DNA of 64,000 nucleotides from Tyto alba (GCF_018691265.1 NW_024881322.1:12079989-12143988); one strand, 5' to 3'. Counted from the first letter of the stretch, positions 45,409 to 59,763 are shown. Notes: a model not told the origin generated them from the letters alone. A program made the numbers and translations.

Positions 45409-48400
45409 GGTCCTGCACCTTGTCTCATCATTCCTGAGCAAATGAAAGGCTACTAGATCAGAATGCCAGTGTGTTACTTACTGACTTTGCTGCTGTGACG
45501 GGCTGGCTAAAGCTGCAAGACGGAGAAACATCCACTGTCTTTAAACCTGGGAAAATGGTAAACACAAACATTAAGAGGAGGGTATTTTCTTTCTGCATTT
45601 ATCACCTTCCTATGACTAAGAGCTAACTTCATTAAAGCTCCCACTCTCTGCTTTTCATATCCAGAAGCACCTGGCAACACTGTTTTGTCCCGTCCAATAT
45701 ATCTAATAAATTTATTTTTATAGATTAGAATGAAATGAAGTGATGGGGAGTTCTGCTGTAACTCAGGTGTTACTGGAGAGGAGGGATGTGGCACTGAAAC
45801 ACAGCCTGGCTCACAGCAGCTCTTTGTAAAGCTTGTAGGCAAGTTTCTTTGGGAGGACACTGTCTCCATTTTGCATGCAAAAGCTCTCCCTCCAGTTATT
45901 ACAGAAGATCTGAGTTTTGCTCAGTGGTTCTTTTGGGCCCTATTTTGAAATAACTCTTTAAAAATCTGGTTTTCTTAATGTTGCTGGAGTTTCTCATGTT
46001 GCAGTTCACTACTGGAAACCCATTTCAACATCCCTTTCACCGTCACAGGTAGAAGAGCCAGAGCAGTTCTTGCGGGTCACTGACAGACCACTGCAGAAGT
46101 GCCTTCTGTGTTTTGGTCAGTGAAAATGTCGCTTGAGGAGGTGTGTGTGCTGTGTTGGTCTGAACTGGGGCAGGGAAGATTGGAAGCAAATGAAAGATTT
46201 AGCTCAGCTGTATTAGGATAAGGAAAAAATACCTTCAGCTCTGTGTTGCATGCTTAACTTTTAAAGAAAAACGCTGCTGTGGATTTTATTCTCTCTTGAA
46301 AGATTGTTCATTAGGAGTAGAATAGACAGGAATGGGCTTATAAAATTGTTCTAGAGAGAAGCAGTTTCATTTCTTTGTACTGTATGTTGGCCAGAGAACT
46401 GTGTACATTGTAGCAATTAACTGTTTTGTCCATCTGTATTGATTTTCAGCTGTATCGGAGTTTGTCATTTATCTGAGGGCAAGGGCACCTTTGCAACCCA
46501 CAAAAGAGGCAGGTTTCAGCAGAAGACACTCCTAGGCCCATACGCAGTGCATTTTCATGGAGATTTACTTTCATTCTGCCCTTAGTTGCCTATAATAAAA
46601 AATGTCATTCTGACTGAAAGCACACTCTAATTATAAGGTGCTGACAAATCTCTCACTAATTCTGCATGTGCGTCACTCGTAGCCTTCACTCAAAGGAGGT
46701 CTGGGAGAAATGTCTGTCTGGGGGGTCAGTCTGCTTTTGGGAAGGGGGGAGGTATCTCTGTCCGCACGCGAACAAGGTCCCTGGCAAGAAGGTGAATCAG
46801 TAGCCACCAGTCCTGCTGTGGATTATAACAGCTCCTTGTCTCTGTAACTAAACTCTATCATTTTCTTTGTTATGTCATAATGCAAAAGATTTAAAAAACA
46901 ACAGTGAACCCCCCCAAAATTTTGCCCTTCCCCTGATGGACCCTACTGAGAGGATATTTTCTCAATAACAGCTGATAGAAAGCATTGATGATTTCTGTGT
47001 AAATAGTGGAACACTGTTGTCTGAAATTGAGGAACTGGGAAATCTAAGTTTATTAATATAATACAAATACTAAGTATGCAATGGGACATGAGATTTTTAA
47101 TGTAATTTAAGGAAGTCCGATGGAGTTATAATAGAGTATAAAGAATTAAAATCTCCTCCAATATAGTCCTACCCCCAACAAATTCACCTCAAGAAAGCTA
47201 TCAGCAAATAGATTGTGAAACAAAGCTCTAAAGTTATGAGAGTTTTTTTTGCTCCCTCCATTACAGAGCTGTGTTTTAGCTACAGACCAGCCTGGTGTCT
47301 GTCTGCTCTGCCTGAAAATACACCTGAAAAGAGTCTGCATAGTTGGCATGCCTATGGGTGAGATACCTGGCTGGCCTTTGTGTGGGGAGGATGGTCTCTG
47401 CTACAGTGATGGGCAAGAGGAATTCCTGCTGTTGGTACTTCACTTGTAGCTGCTTCTATAAAGGGGCGGAGGTGGCGATTTCTGCAGCATCTACAGGGTC
47501 TCAGTATTGCACTGACCTCTTCGACGTTGCAGGGGTGGGCTGCTGTAAGTGAAGTAAAGGATCTCTGAAAATACTGCAGTGGTGTAGTTCTTGTGTGGCA
47601 AAAGGCCTGGCAGTGTTTTCGTGGAGCTGTGCCCGTTTGCCTCTGTGGATGGCCTCCCTTATCACTGCCACCTGCTGCGCACAGCTGTGCCCTGCTGCCT
47701 GCGTCCTGGCATCCAGAAACACCGTGGGTGTTTGGGGCTGTCCCTTTCTCGGTCTGGTTTGAGTGAGAGGTCGCACACCAGGTTCAGCAGCAGTTCACAA
47801 AGGATCCGATTCAGATCGCGGGTCTCGGTGGCAGGGTCACATTGAAAGTGCTATTTTCCTTCTTGATTTTTATTCTCAGGGAAGCTGCAAACAGTAAAAC
47901 ATTTGCAGCATGTTTTGATGTGAGTGAATGGGCATCCCTGTTCTCTGCAGCTGAGTTCCATACATGGGAAAATAACCTCCAGAGCCCTGGTTGAGGAGAG
48001 ATAAAACCACTGTCATTGCTGTTAGGAAATATTCCTTTAATTACATAACGATTTTTGTTTTGTTTTGTTTTTTAAGGTTGAAAAATTACATATGTCCAGG
48101 TCTTGATGCTTGGTCACCTCTGAATCTAGCTTCAGGACTGACATCACCAAATAGTCTTAACTCTTCAATGTGTTTGGGAAGTAGCTCTGGAGACTGGGCT
48201 TGTGGGGCAACAGAGCCCCCAACACAAGGTGCAAATAGGGCAGAAGGTGGAGACACCTGGCTGGAGATGGGGACTTCTCTTCCCTTTGTGCCTGATCCCA
48301 GACCCCTGCCATGCTGTTTGCTCTCCTGCTCATCTTCTGTGAGGGAAGGAAGCACAGTCAGTCTTCTTCTGGAGACAGCAAGTGATTGTTGCTCTCTACC

Positions 48401-49650
48401 AGGAGGGGCCCCATCTTACCATGGTGAGAAATAGCATTGCCCTTGCTTTTGTTTTCTCTCCAGTTGTTGGCCAACTACTCCTGCTCCCAATGCCTTCTGA
48501 ATTGATGCAGCGAGATTAATTACAAATTTCAGATTTTCTACGATGACCAAAGTTCAGAAGAAACAAACAGGCATGAACTCTTCTGTGCCTTTTGAGCTCA
48601 GTTTTAGGCAGGCAGCCAGGCCTGTTTCTGATCAGGCGGGCTCTGTCCAGGACCAGCCCTCCCTCATTTGCAGCCCCAGCAAGTTCCCTTTCCCATGTCA
48701 AAAGACAGAGGTGTGCGTCCTCCTCATTGTACTGCTTCTGGGAGGACCAGAGCCTAGGAGCTTTCAAACCTAATTGCCTTTGGGGATTTGCATTTCTGCT
48801 GCCAATCTTCTATCTTAAACCCTTGTGCTTTACTAATTGGTCTAGTTTCCTGATGTAGTGTAAATGCAAGCTCATTTTTCCAAGTTCTGTAGCTCTGCAT
48901 GAGTAAGAAAGCAACTGGCTCCTGGATGTATCCTGCACTTATTTGTGTACTAGTGCAAATGAAGTCAAAAGGCAGGATTGGCCAGCGGTCAATCTGCATC
49001 ACTCCACTGCAGTTGAGAGAACAGCAATGATTTAAATGAGCAAAGGATCTGTCCTGGACAGCCTTTCCCAGTTAAAGTTACAGAAGGAGCTTCCCTATGT
49101 ACAAGGCAGGCAAATCATGCAGCTTTTCCACGGCGGGCTTCCAAGACTTCATCAGGATTATCCTGATATGATTTTGCTCCCTCAGATCTCCCTGCTTGGT
49201 GACAGAGCTTGTATCTAACACCCTGCTGAAACTCGACCCCAGATTTCCAATAGCTACCGGCTGGAAATTTTCAGGCCTGGGAACTTAACCCTCGTGACTA
49301 CATCAATAGCCTCGCGCTACGGCTGTGTGCGAAGTTGGAAGCGTGGTGTGGGGAAAGTTGTAGTAATTACTGAACAGATGCACTTAATGAGGTCTCTACT
49401 GGCTTCCCAGCTGGCGAGTGGAGCTGTGCGCTGGGACGATGTGACAGCAGTCACTCCGGTCGTTGTGTGACATCACATCCTCCCCCTTGTTGTCATAGCA
49501 GCTGCAATCAGCCCCCTGAATATTTCCCTCAGGAAGACTGCAAACATCATCTCTCTCCATTAAATGGCAGTACATGGTGCTTACTCTCTTGCTGCTGCTG
49601 CTGCATGACGCTACGTCTTATTTATGTCGATTTAGTGCCCTTTCCAACGT

Positions 49651-49670
49651 CCCCCCCCCCCCCCCGCCCC
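49651..49670. repeat. C-rich homopolymer tract
   Basis: Fifteen C residues, one G, four C. It is preceded by a short (CTG)n run at 49591-49604. Confidence 0.9.
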
Positions 49671-52600
49671 TTCTCACAGTGGTGCTGAGCAATGCGACCT
49701 GTCAAATGGTGTGTTACTGCAAAAAAGGAGGGGGTAGACAACTTGTTCAGCCAGTGCCACTTAATTCAGTTTCAACTCCAAGTGCCTTTTCTACGTTCAG
49801 TAGATTTACAGCCAGTCTTTACTTGTTGGAGGTGAGGATAAGGAACACTGTTTGGATTCAGGTTGTGTATCCTTTCTCTTTTAGTCTGGACAATGAATGC
49901 TTTTTGGGAGTGAGAGCTTTCCAAAATCAAATTTTACTAGTTTCTTCCCCACGTATGTGGGTAGCTGAAGTCCTTGCAATTCCCTCACGTGGCATTCTGA
50001 TTACTTTTTATGGACTCACTTTTTCACATTCTTTTTTTTCCCTTTCTAGTTCTGCGGTAATAAAACTAGTCCCCAAAATTTGTACTAGTGTTTTCTTCTT
50101 TATGTTTTATCCTTTCTTCTCTTTCACTTTCTGCTTCATGAATGCCAGTGTCTATTTAGTTTAAATCACGTCAACTGAAAATTAGGCTTCCTTGCTCTAG
50201 TCACACCACACAGCTAAGTAAATACAGAAAATTTCCAGGGATTTTCTTTCATTACTAGTTCAAGTAGAGCAAGTTATTAGACTGCTTTGGAAGTAGACCT
50301 GAGGTAAAAATTGTAAATATGTTAACTTTCTCTGAAACTACTTACAGCAACATATTCCTCTGCTTAGAATACTGAGTTTGAGTTTTAGGTTTTTTGTGAT
50401 CCCTAAAGATGAATGATTTATGCATACCAGGCAGATACCCTTAAGAAAACCTATAAGGACATTTTCCTTCAGGCCATGATTCTGCTGTTGGAGATGCACA
50501 TGAAACCTTACTGAAGTGGCAGGAGTTTTCAGACAAGTGGTCCAAACAAGTTGCAGGCTGAGGAGCTTTGTTGTGTAGTGATAGAAATGCGCTCCATGAT
50601 TAAAAGAGAGCAATTGGTATTTTCATCAAATGCCAAGTGGGTACAATTTGCAACTGTAACACTCTAGGAAGAATGAAAATGCATGGAGCAAAAGGACTCT
50701 CTGAAATTTATAGGTGCTGATGTTAGCTATGCTCCAAATGCAAAATGTTGTTTTCCTCTCCCATTAAAACAGGTGTTTTGCAGGATAGGATGTCTTATAC
50801 ACTACTGTGAACAATGTGAATAGCAGAATACTAGGCCCATTTATGTTTATATTGATTTCCTCACCCACTCCCAAAGCTGTGATTATTACCAGACATGTAT
50901 GCTGTTAGAAATCACTATTTCCCTTGAAATGTACTCTGAAAATGGGATCTTTAGGATGTTGAGACTTCTATATTTGCCTGTATTCGGTGACACTGTACAA
51001 CATTTTATTAGCGTACAGGAGGGAGATGGTCTTTTCTCTCAACTGCCAGCCCTTGATTTAAAGACAATCTATGCTCTTTCCACCTTGAACTTTAACATAA
51101 TTCAGAATTACAGATCTTGCAGGCCAGTTCATGTTCTGACTCTTGTGCAACCCTAGTAACTCAAAACATAATTTGGTCTGCACAGTGTATTATTTTTCTT
51201 GAAACTGCTGTATGAGCAAATGTAAGAGCTCTGTGGCAAAACTGTGTTGTGTTTTGTTTTGTTTTTCTTGATAAAATCTAGAACATTAAAACAGAACTTG
51301 ATAATCAAAGCTGATGTCAATCTGAGTTATAGGGCAGGTGATCTATATTTTATAGTCCATGTACTCTACATATGATGTAGAGTAAAAGAAGTGTTGAATG
51401 TGTATATAGCTGTTGTGGAGCACAAGGGACTGTGGTAGATTTTACTGCTGCTCCTAGGAAAGTCAGTAATTTTTCAGCATTAATTTACAGAATCTTACTT
51501 CATGGCTCCTCAAATAACAAAAGCAGGGGGCTTTTCCAGAGCCCCAGCTGTTGGCTAGCTCTGCTGTTAGAAAAAAATCAATGCATGTCTTTAGAAAGTC
51601 CAGAACAGGACACCCTGTGCTACTTTTGAAAGTTCCTTTGCAGATAAAGAGTTAATTTCTTTATGATAACCTCAACACTTAAATAGAATTCCAGCAGGAA
51701 ATACCTAGGACCTCATGACTGCTGCTAACCTTAGCTTTTAGTTGATTGTCTGTTTTCCATAAATCATGCAGCGTATGTAGATCAACAGATAATGAGCATC
51801 TTGCTTCACTTCTATGGAATGAATTCTGAGTTTTCACAAGCATAATTCAGGGTAGATTTCAGCTGAATGTGTTTAATGACATTTTGGTGCGTGTTTCTTC
51901 TGCAAAAATGATTGATTTTTTCCATACTGTGAATTTTTGGTTTTGTGCAAAGCCACAGCGTGCTGACGTGGGGTGATGCTGGAGCCTGGCGTGCCTGAAT
52001 GATGATTATCCCAGAACCTGGTTGAACAGGAGGTATAGCTGCTCCTCTGTGACCGCAGTTTGCAGCCCACTTTGCTGCAGAGAGCAGTCCCGGATTGCTG
52101 GTAACTTGAATTCATCCCGCTGTAAAGTCGAGCCTCTCCTCTTGGCTGGCCCTGCTGCAGGAACAATCTCTGGGAGAGGCACGGGACAAAGATGAATAGC
52201 CAGAGGAACCCTGACCAAACCGCTGCTGTTTTAAAATGACACCTGGGAATCATCACAGCAGCCTGGGGAAATCCAGGGATCCGGGCTCTTGTTAAGTGTT
52301 GTACATGAGTTTCACTTGGGCAGGCGAAGGCTGCGACATGGATACGGATCCGTGGCAGCTGGTGTCACATCCTCTAACTAAGAAAATGCCTCAGCTATCA
52401 GTCCAGTCTGCTAGTGCTGCCCAGCATTCCTCCATTCCCTAAGTATCAACAGGTTATTATTACTACAGTTGCTAGGTGGCTCCATGATATTACTCCTGTC
52501 TCCATGGCTAATGCTTAAGGCTTAATTGTCCTTGAGTCAAGGGAAGTGTAAGTGCTGAGAATGGCAATTACAGCACTGCTGATAACTTGGATCCACTTGC

Positions 52601-54794
52601 TCCTGGAAGATGCTCCTGACAGCTTGACAACATGATCAGAGTAAATTTTCTTTCATGGGAGAGTATGTTTATTCTTTAGTGATGTTTGCTGCCTTATGTT
52701 CCAGTCTAATGCTTCCTATTAATTAGGATTCATTGTGCCATTTAAGTGAAGTGGCATTTCTGAAGTGAAATTCAGCACGACTTGTCATTTACTTTCTGAT
52801 TGTGTTTGCCTACTTGCCCTCTGAAGCAACAACAGTAATTTGAGCCTTTTGTTTTATTATCCGTCATTTACAGTAACGCTTCACGTGCATAATTATTTTT
52901 CTCTGGCTCTGCACTGATACTTAAATGAAACCTCTGGGATGTGTTCCCAGTTGGCTGTGTGTTTACATGTTGTATTCAGTCACTTGCATTTGATATCTCT
53001 TATGTTGTTTGTGGCAAGCAAGTTATGTGTCGTTTTGGGAAGTTTTTAGCTTGTTTCAGCATTTATTAAGCACTAATCTGTTCAGATGCTTTGGATAAGC
53101 CTTCTCAGAGAGTGCTGTTACCTTTAGGTCCCTATGCCAACAGGCAAAGGAAATTTGGCCTTTGAGCACTTTGGGAACTTTTGCCTGTAGTGCATAGGAG
53201 GTGCTGCTGCAAACATCTTTTTGAATTGGGAAGAGGAGGATGTTTCTATGTTGGTGAAATGAGTGTTATGCTGGAAGGAGGAGAAGATTTTAGACTTGGA
53301 GTGGCACATCTTTCCCCAGCTCCCATAGTCCTCTCCACCCTTTGGCAGTAAGATCCCCAAGCCGTGATGCTTTCTGGCACTGTTGCTAACCAAGAGGAGG
53401 GGATGGAGTTTTTTAGCATTGAGAGGCTTTCAAAGGAATGTGGAGGAAGAAAGAAGGGAAGACAGGACATGCTTTGGGTGCCAAAATTTATCTTGATGGC
53501 TTTGCTAAGACCAATTTATGTTTCTAAAGAAAATTATACCATACCTGATGGACCTCGAACTCCTAAATCCAAATTATGCAAGTTGGAAGATGCACTGGGA
53601 ATCTGCAAAAAGAAAGGAGCAAATATCCTAATACTTTTGTGATTGTGAAATGGGCTTCTAGCCAAGCTTACTACTCCAGAAGGAAGCACAGGGAAAACTT
53701 TGTATACACAAAAATGAGTCTTATGCTACACAATTATTTTCTAATTTCATTCAAAACATTTCTTTTCAGTTGTAAGATTAGCTTGATGTATGTGGTGGAT
53801 TTATCACATCTAGTCAATGGCCTATGCAGATGGCACATGCCATGTTCGTCATCATCACTACAAAACATTTATTTGTTCTTGTTTGCAACAAGCTGATTGT
53901 TGAAGTCACTGAGCAGCATTTGAATGGGTAAGACATTTGTGACTGCTCTATGAAGTCATATTTGGTACCTTTGGGCACAATAAAAGGAAATCAAATAATA
54001 TCTGATAGCAAAAATGAAATAATTTTTGTAATATTTTGAATTTTATTTTGTCCTGCATTGCCTTTCAGCCTGTATAAGGTCTGTACTTGTATACATAATT
54101 TTGTATTTGTTGAACTGCTGTAAACTGCAGGAGGGATTAGCATTGGAGAATGAAGGCACCTCTTAGTATGGCTGCTGAAGAACAAAAGAGCAGCAGTTCC
54201 AAAACTTGTTAAGGAGAAATAGCAGTGAGGTGTAGGAATAGTTAAAGAAGATAGGATTAAGGGATTAGCCTATATTTCTTATTCAGTCCAAATCCCTAAC
54301 AATATTGGTGATAAGAAAAAGGAATTCAAAATTATGCCCAGGTTATTTAATGTTTGAAAAGGAGGCTGGTATTTTGCATAACAATAATGCTTTTTAAATG
54401 AAAGGAGCATTTGCTTTACAGTTCCTTGTGGCTGGAGGGCCATGTGCTACAGTATTTACAGGTGGAGCGTCTAATCTGGTAATCCTGCTCGCCATGGAAT
54501 TCAGTGATCCAAAGTGGACAACAATTGTTGGTATTACTTTCTTCTCCAGTCTTTTGTTGATGCAATTCATGCCATCATAACGTGTCCTTTGATCACTGAA
54601 ATTCTGCAACATGGATGAACAAAGCAGTAAGGGGAAAATGGATTAGACATAGTTGCAGAGGGTGGCAGATACTCACAGAAGCATGAGGGTAAAGTGGTCA
54701 GGATGAGGCATGGACATTACATGTCACTTTGGTTACAAAACATGCAGTTGGACTTCCCCAGTGAAAGACTTTGTTTAAAAAGCCAAAACCAACA

Positions 54795-54872
54795 TGAAAA
54801 AAAGAAAGAAACAAACAAAAAACCAAAAAACATCCAAAAACCCAGGCCAAACCAAAAAAAACAACCTGAAAG
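54795..54872. repeat. A-rich (CAAA)n-type tract
   Basis: A-rich with scattered C, CC and G, same style as 17103-17239 but more degraded. Confidence 0.75.
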
Positions 54873-56431
54873 AGAAAAGTTAGAGATGATACTGTTAAAT
54901 ATTTTTTAAAATGTCAGCATATGAGAAGAATCCATAAAGAAGCATGGCAGAACCAGTGAAAATCAGTGAAGGCAGTAACTGAAGAAGTATTTTGAGCTCA
55001 GTCATGCATTTCTATGTGATTAGTCTCATTGCAATAAAGGAGAGTGCTTACTACTGCAAGGAGCTGCCAAGTGGGACTTGTTTGTATTAATAACTTTTAA
55101 AATATAGAAGATACTTTGCTTCAGGAACTCAGTCATATAGCTTTTAAGTGCTGCACCCAATGAGTTTACAAAGAGGTGTTTCTGTGGGTTTTGAGAGCAC
55201 TCTGTTCTCAGTACCTTTCAGTAATATGGGCAGCTGCTTCCACTGAGGTATCCACTCATCATGCCTTCTGCCTCTTCCTGGGATACGCCTGAGAAAGTAA
55301 GAGAGCAGTCGCCTCAGAACTGCTCAGTAAAATATAGTCAGACTCCTTCCTCTGCAGAGACCTACTGCTTTTAAAGGAGCATGGGTTTAACCCCCTCTGC
55401 TCTGCATCCACAGCATCACCTGTATTGAGGCAGAAGGCCTTATACAGTTGTCAGATAGCTCCTTGGAGGTACTTATACCTTCTGCTGTGCGCATTTGTAG
55501 GGCCAGCAGGTAGCTCTGCTCCGTGGAGAGACCGCAGCTGGTTTGTCCTGGTGAGCAGATGACTATCTCCTGACTTCTAGGCACAAAGCCCTAAACTATA
55601 TCCCATTTTCAGCCAGATAACTGAGCGTTTGCTGTGTTGCACACTCGGCGTTCACTGTGGCCTGCTAAAGTAGCACTGTCTCTAGAAAAGAGCCAAGGGA
55701 TTTTTTTCTATATAGATTCAGGGATGTCCCTTAAAACCCAAGGTGTCTATTGGGAATTATGGGGGATTTGTAGCATGTATTATTGCTTAGTTCAGTCTTC
55801 ATGGTACCTGTAATGAAGTCACTTACCTTATTACAGATGAAAAAATGAATCACTCTTCACAGGTGTTTCATTTAGTGGCTTTCAGAAGAACAAAACAAAC
55901 AAGTATTTTGCCTTGGTTAATGTTTCAATTTAAAGAGCTCTATACAACTTCTAAACTAAGACTGACATTATGTGTTAACCAGTGTCAGTGTTTTGCTTGA
56001 GGCCTTCACCAAGGGTATATATTCAAGTGCAGTGCGATAAATGCTCTGACTCAGGCCTTGGATCTTTCTTCCTTTTATCACAGGTTGACAGCAACTGGAT
56101 GTGAAGCTTGGTGAATCTTTTAAAGCTATTCATTTTAGATTTATGTTGTATTAAGAGAAAGCTGTCCTCTTTAATGTGGGAAGATAGCTTTGGGAGAAGA
56201 GTATACGTTATACTGGTCACTATATTTATGGGTATTGATAGTTTATGTGAAATAATAATGATAATGCTGGCAAATACTCCGGTGGCATTTTTCACATCAG
56301 AAAGGCTTAATGGTTTGGCTGTATTTGCTTATTTGCTTCAAAGTGGGGATTTTTAAAAAAGAGTTTTGTTTTAAAACGCACAGCATCTTTGTCTGAGTAA
56401 ATCCTTTCTCATCATGACTGGAGCCCGGCTG

Positions 56432-56465
56432 CTGCAAAGGCGGCTCTGAGAAGAGCCGTCTGCAG
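56432..56465. other. perfect hairpin with GAGA loop
   Basis: Ten pairs (38-47 with 52-61 of the 56400s, one of them G-T) close a four-base GAGA loop. Beyond a two-A bulge (56436-56437), four more pairs (CTGC with GCAG) follow. If transcribed in the plus direction the loop is of the stable GNRA type. It is too short-looped for an ordinary microRNA precursor. Function unknown. Confidence 0.5.
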
Positions 56466-57337
56466 GTACTCCTGGGCAGATTGCCAGTGACAGGGAACTG
56501 GGAAGCAGCACTTGGTTTCTGTATGCACCAGAAGCTTCAGTTATTGACTTGAATTGCAATTGCTTGAAACCATTATATCAGATGGGATTGTGCCACCTCT
56601 GCTGCGAGCGGGTAGAAAGCAGACAAGCTGAAACAGAAAGACACACGTGTGATGGTGCTCCTAACATCTGCACCGGTGGCTTATGAGGTGGTGTAGCATT
56701 GCTGTATGGTTGACTTGCTGTGTCGCCTTTTAATGAGGAGTTTTATTTACCAGGATTATCTTTCTTAGCTTTTTGCACATGCCGTTCTCTATTTGTGAGA
56801 AACCCTTCCTGTCTGTGCCACCTGGCAGGTAGGGGCAGAGCAGCCTTAGGTTTTGCTAATTAAAGATTGGGCTTGATTTCGCGAGTTGGAGGGGACAAAT
56901 CCTGCCCTGCTCTTGGGCTGCTCTCTGAAGTCCAGGCACATAAGCACAGGGTTTTTTGTACCCTGGGCTTAAGGTTATGCAGTGCAGGGTGCTTTTATCA
57001 CTGCAGGGCAGTAGTTCTTACCCAGCCACTCAGAATGGAGTCCTGAAATAAGTCTAGAAGTCCTTTATATCTAATGCTGTGCTGCTTGTAAAGTAAATAA
57101 ATAAAGGGTGCATGCACTTGTGCCAAAGTGTACATGGGGGAATCCTGTGGCACCTCAGCAAAGCCTGCAAAGTGACTACAAATGAAGGAAGCTAGAAACT
57201 CAGTGGTTAAAGGTTCCCTTTAGCAAACCACTTCTGCAGTATTTCTAGTGCCACTCTGCATAGTGTTGTAACAGAAATAAAACTTCAAATATTTATTTTC
57301 ATCCTGTAACTCACAAGCAATGTGCTTTGTTAGCCTC

Positions 57338-57412
57338 ACTTTGAGCAAGGATTGGGCCTCATGACCTTGGAAGGTTGTTCCCAACTGAAGTTGTTCAGTG
57401 ATTCCATATGTG
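57338..57412 (+). mobile_element. CR1 LINE fragment, extreme 3' end
   Basis: Seventy-five bases reading like the very end of CR1: 'ctttgagcaaggattgggcc', 'atgaccttggaaggttgttc', then one or two degenerate copies of the terminal octamer ('gtgattccatatgtga'). Old and heavily truncated. Confidence 0.7.
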
Positions 57413-59763
57413 AATGAAAAGTTTCTCTAGCTTAAGATACGGCAAAAAAATAAAATAATACTTTTAAAACTTATTTTTTCTTTCAGTATCTACTTCCTTT
57501 CTTATTTTTTTTGCATAGTGTGAAAGGATTTTATTCCCCCATTGAAAAGAATGCCAAAAGTTCTGCTAATTTCGGTTGGATGGAGGCTGGGATTTGCACA
57601 GACAGGAATGCATTTACGTTGCATTTAGAAGGAAAATCAGGACATCACCTTCTTTAGTTTGAAGCGTCTCTTACAGAGTCTTTTGAAAGTATTGTAGGCA
57701 ATGGGCAGAGTTTGTGCAGTGTATCTCTCTACTCTACAAGTAGCAGGAAGGCTGTGGCAAAGGACAAGTGACAATATTGACGTGGTAGCCTGAGCAGCCC
57801 CTGTTCACATCCAGCCTCCTGTTCCTGACACAGTGACCAGAAAGAGGGAGAAGGGAGGCTTCTCCGGTGATTAAAACTGAGTTGCTGAACAGTAAGGGGA
57901 GGCATTATGGCGGTCTTTTAAAAAAAGAACATGTAATTAATGTTCCTTCTTTTTCATGCAGGATGGGCAGCCAAGGATGAGTCTTTCATGGCCTGCTGTC
58001 TGTGTGAACCTGCCAGTGTTGGTGGATGAAAAAGCAGCAAAGTGCAGGGCATTTCCAGTCAGAGCTGCCACTGAGGGTACCTGAGCTGTGAATCCACTCT
58101 GCTGTGTGGCACATGCAGTGGTCATCTGCCCAGGATTCCTGTGATTAAAAGAGCAAGCAGGTCTGTCTGCCTCTGCTTGTCTTTCTGTCAGCGTGCAGCT
58201 GAAGTGCTGATGTTTTGGGGAAGGAAAGGAATTTCCGCGGCCTCGTTTCAAATACGAGTGTGTGTATTTGTGTGAATTTCTGAAAGCAAGGGAAGGTAAA
58301 GGAACTATGCAGCAGTTGTACACAAATTCTACAGAGGTAAAAATGACCAAAGAAGTAAGGCAGTGAGGACCTGGGATTTGAGGAAGCTCCAAACAGAAGA
58401 GAGGGTTACTTGAAAAGACATTGTTTACACTTAGTCGCCTTCTTGCCACACTCTTTTGGCACCTTGGCTTTTTGGATTTCATGGGGAGACATTAGAAGTG
58501 ACATGCAGGGAAGGAGGAATGGGGAAAATTACATGTTAGTAAGTAGATATAAGTCTCCTCCAAGGGAAGGATGGAACAAGGTGTGGGCTTCCTGGCATAT
58601 GCTTCCTCAAGTGCTATCTAGGTGTGCTCTGGGCCACCTCTGGGCTTGGGTGATGCCTCAGGTCCCTGCCTGGCAGGGGTGGGAAGGAGAGCAGGCATCA
58701 GAGGAACTTCCTCAGGAGTCCTATTCACAACCAAAGGGCTAAACCCAGATCCCGCTGGGATCACGGACTGAAAAATAGAAGGGTGAAGGAAATGGTGTAC
58801 AATTGGTCCCTAGTGAAAACAGTGGGATTGTTGCCTTGTAAAATCAAGTATTTTGTGAATGAAGCTTCCAGAGAGTGTATGTTTTGGAGTTCCTTTAAAG
58901 TGAACTCTCCCAGGAGCTGGTAACCAAGCCAGAGCCCTCAGCACGTTTCTCTTCTCTGCTGACCATGACCTGCCCACGCGTAGGAAGATATCTGATGGAA
59001 ACCTGAGTGGACAGAGTGATGATCCCAGTGGTGCATACAGCTTAAAAATTAAAGTGGGATGTTGGAAAGGAAAAGAGGCAAACCACAGAAAATAGTGGGT
59101 TCATCTCTTGAGAAAGAAAAGTTGGAAATGCCTCTTTACTCTCCTAGTCATCTCTTGCCTTTTCTGATATAAACTCAACTGAAATCAGAGGCAATGGGTC
59201 CTCTTTTCTATTTGGCTTTTGGAATAGACCCAGTGAGAGAAAATGTGGGCAGAGCCTACTCCTGGAAATGCTGGTTTGACCTACAGTTAACTGTCTCAGC
59301 CATGCTTCCTAGTACCCAAAAGTCTTTTATATGTGGTCCAAGCTAATGATTGTCACTTTTTAAACAGGAAAAATAGCACTAATTAATAGGAATAGTAGCT
59401 CAGCATTTATCAACTGTGTTCATTACAGCACAGAATGATATTAGGGACTCCGTCTTTAATTATATCTGGCTAAAGGAATAAAAACTTCTCAGCTATGTCA
59501 GCCATTTTACTTATTGCACAGTATCTTTGTTAGTAGCCCAAAATGTTTGGCTTTATGGACTGCCATAGAAAGCAGTCCAGTCTGTGGAGTGCTGCAATCT
59601 TTGCACAGGGTGAGGATGGAAGATGGTGTCTGTCCCCAAATTCTGTCCTAACCACTTAATATATCTAGAAGAAACAATGTAGAGGAAAATTACAAAAGCC
59701 TTCAGTGATCCCAGGGAGGCCTGTCTGCTCAATGAAGCTCGCAGATGTGTCAAAAGGTTAAAG
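57413..59763 (+). other. PDE1C first intron, middle part
   Basis: No exon or repeat recognised. A 181-codon open frame on the minus strand (57937-58482) lacks any domain I know and has no splice context, and is taken as chance. Confidence 0.55.

Larger units (their letters stand above)
42414..57337 (+). other. PDE1C first intron, proximal part
   Basis: Begins with the donor GTGAGC. No later PDE1C exon was found: I looked for a phase-1 acceptor followed by codons for the expected Ala-Asn-Glu-Ala start. It holds T/G-rich (45301-45408), C-rich (49651-49670) and A-rich (54795-54872) tracts and a short perfect hairpin (56432-56465). The longest frame is 196 codons (49574-50164), running through the C tract. 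The stretches 49200-49650 and 52250-52930 look like non-repetitive, possibly conserved DNA, but this cannot be tested here. Confidence 0.6.

Noticed and set aside
49574..50164. Longest open frame in the window (196 codons, plus strand) with a signal-peptide-like start
   Set aside because: It runs through a C15 homopolymer that encodes a proline run and would shift frame with any slippage. The rest is T-rich, matches no family and has no splice or promoter context.
54394..54612. Overlapping open frames on both strands (60 and 72 codons)
   Set aside because: Looked at as a possible retroposed gene or DNA transposon, but no motif, inverted repeat or target duplication was seen.
57937..58482. 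181-codon open frame on the minus strand
   Set aside because: No recognisable domain, no splice sites in sensible places, and mixed low-complexity composition. A frame this long is not rare in 64 kb read six ways.
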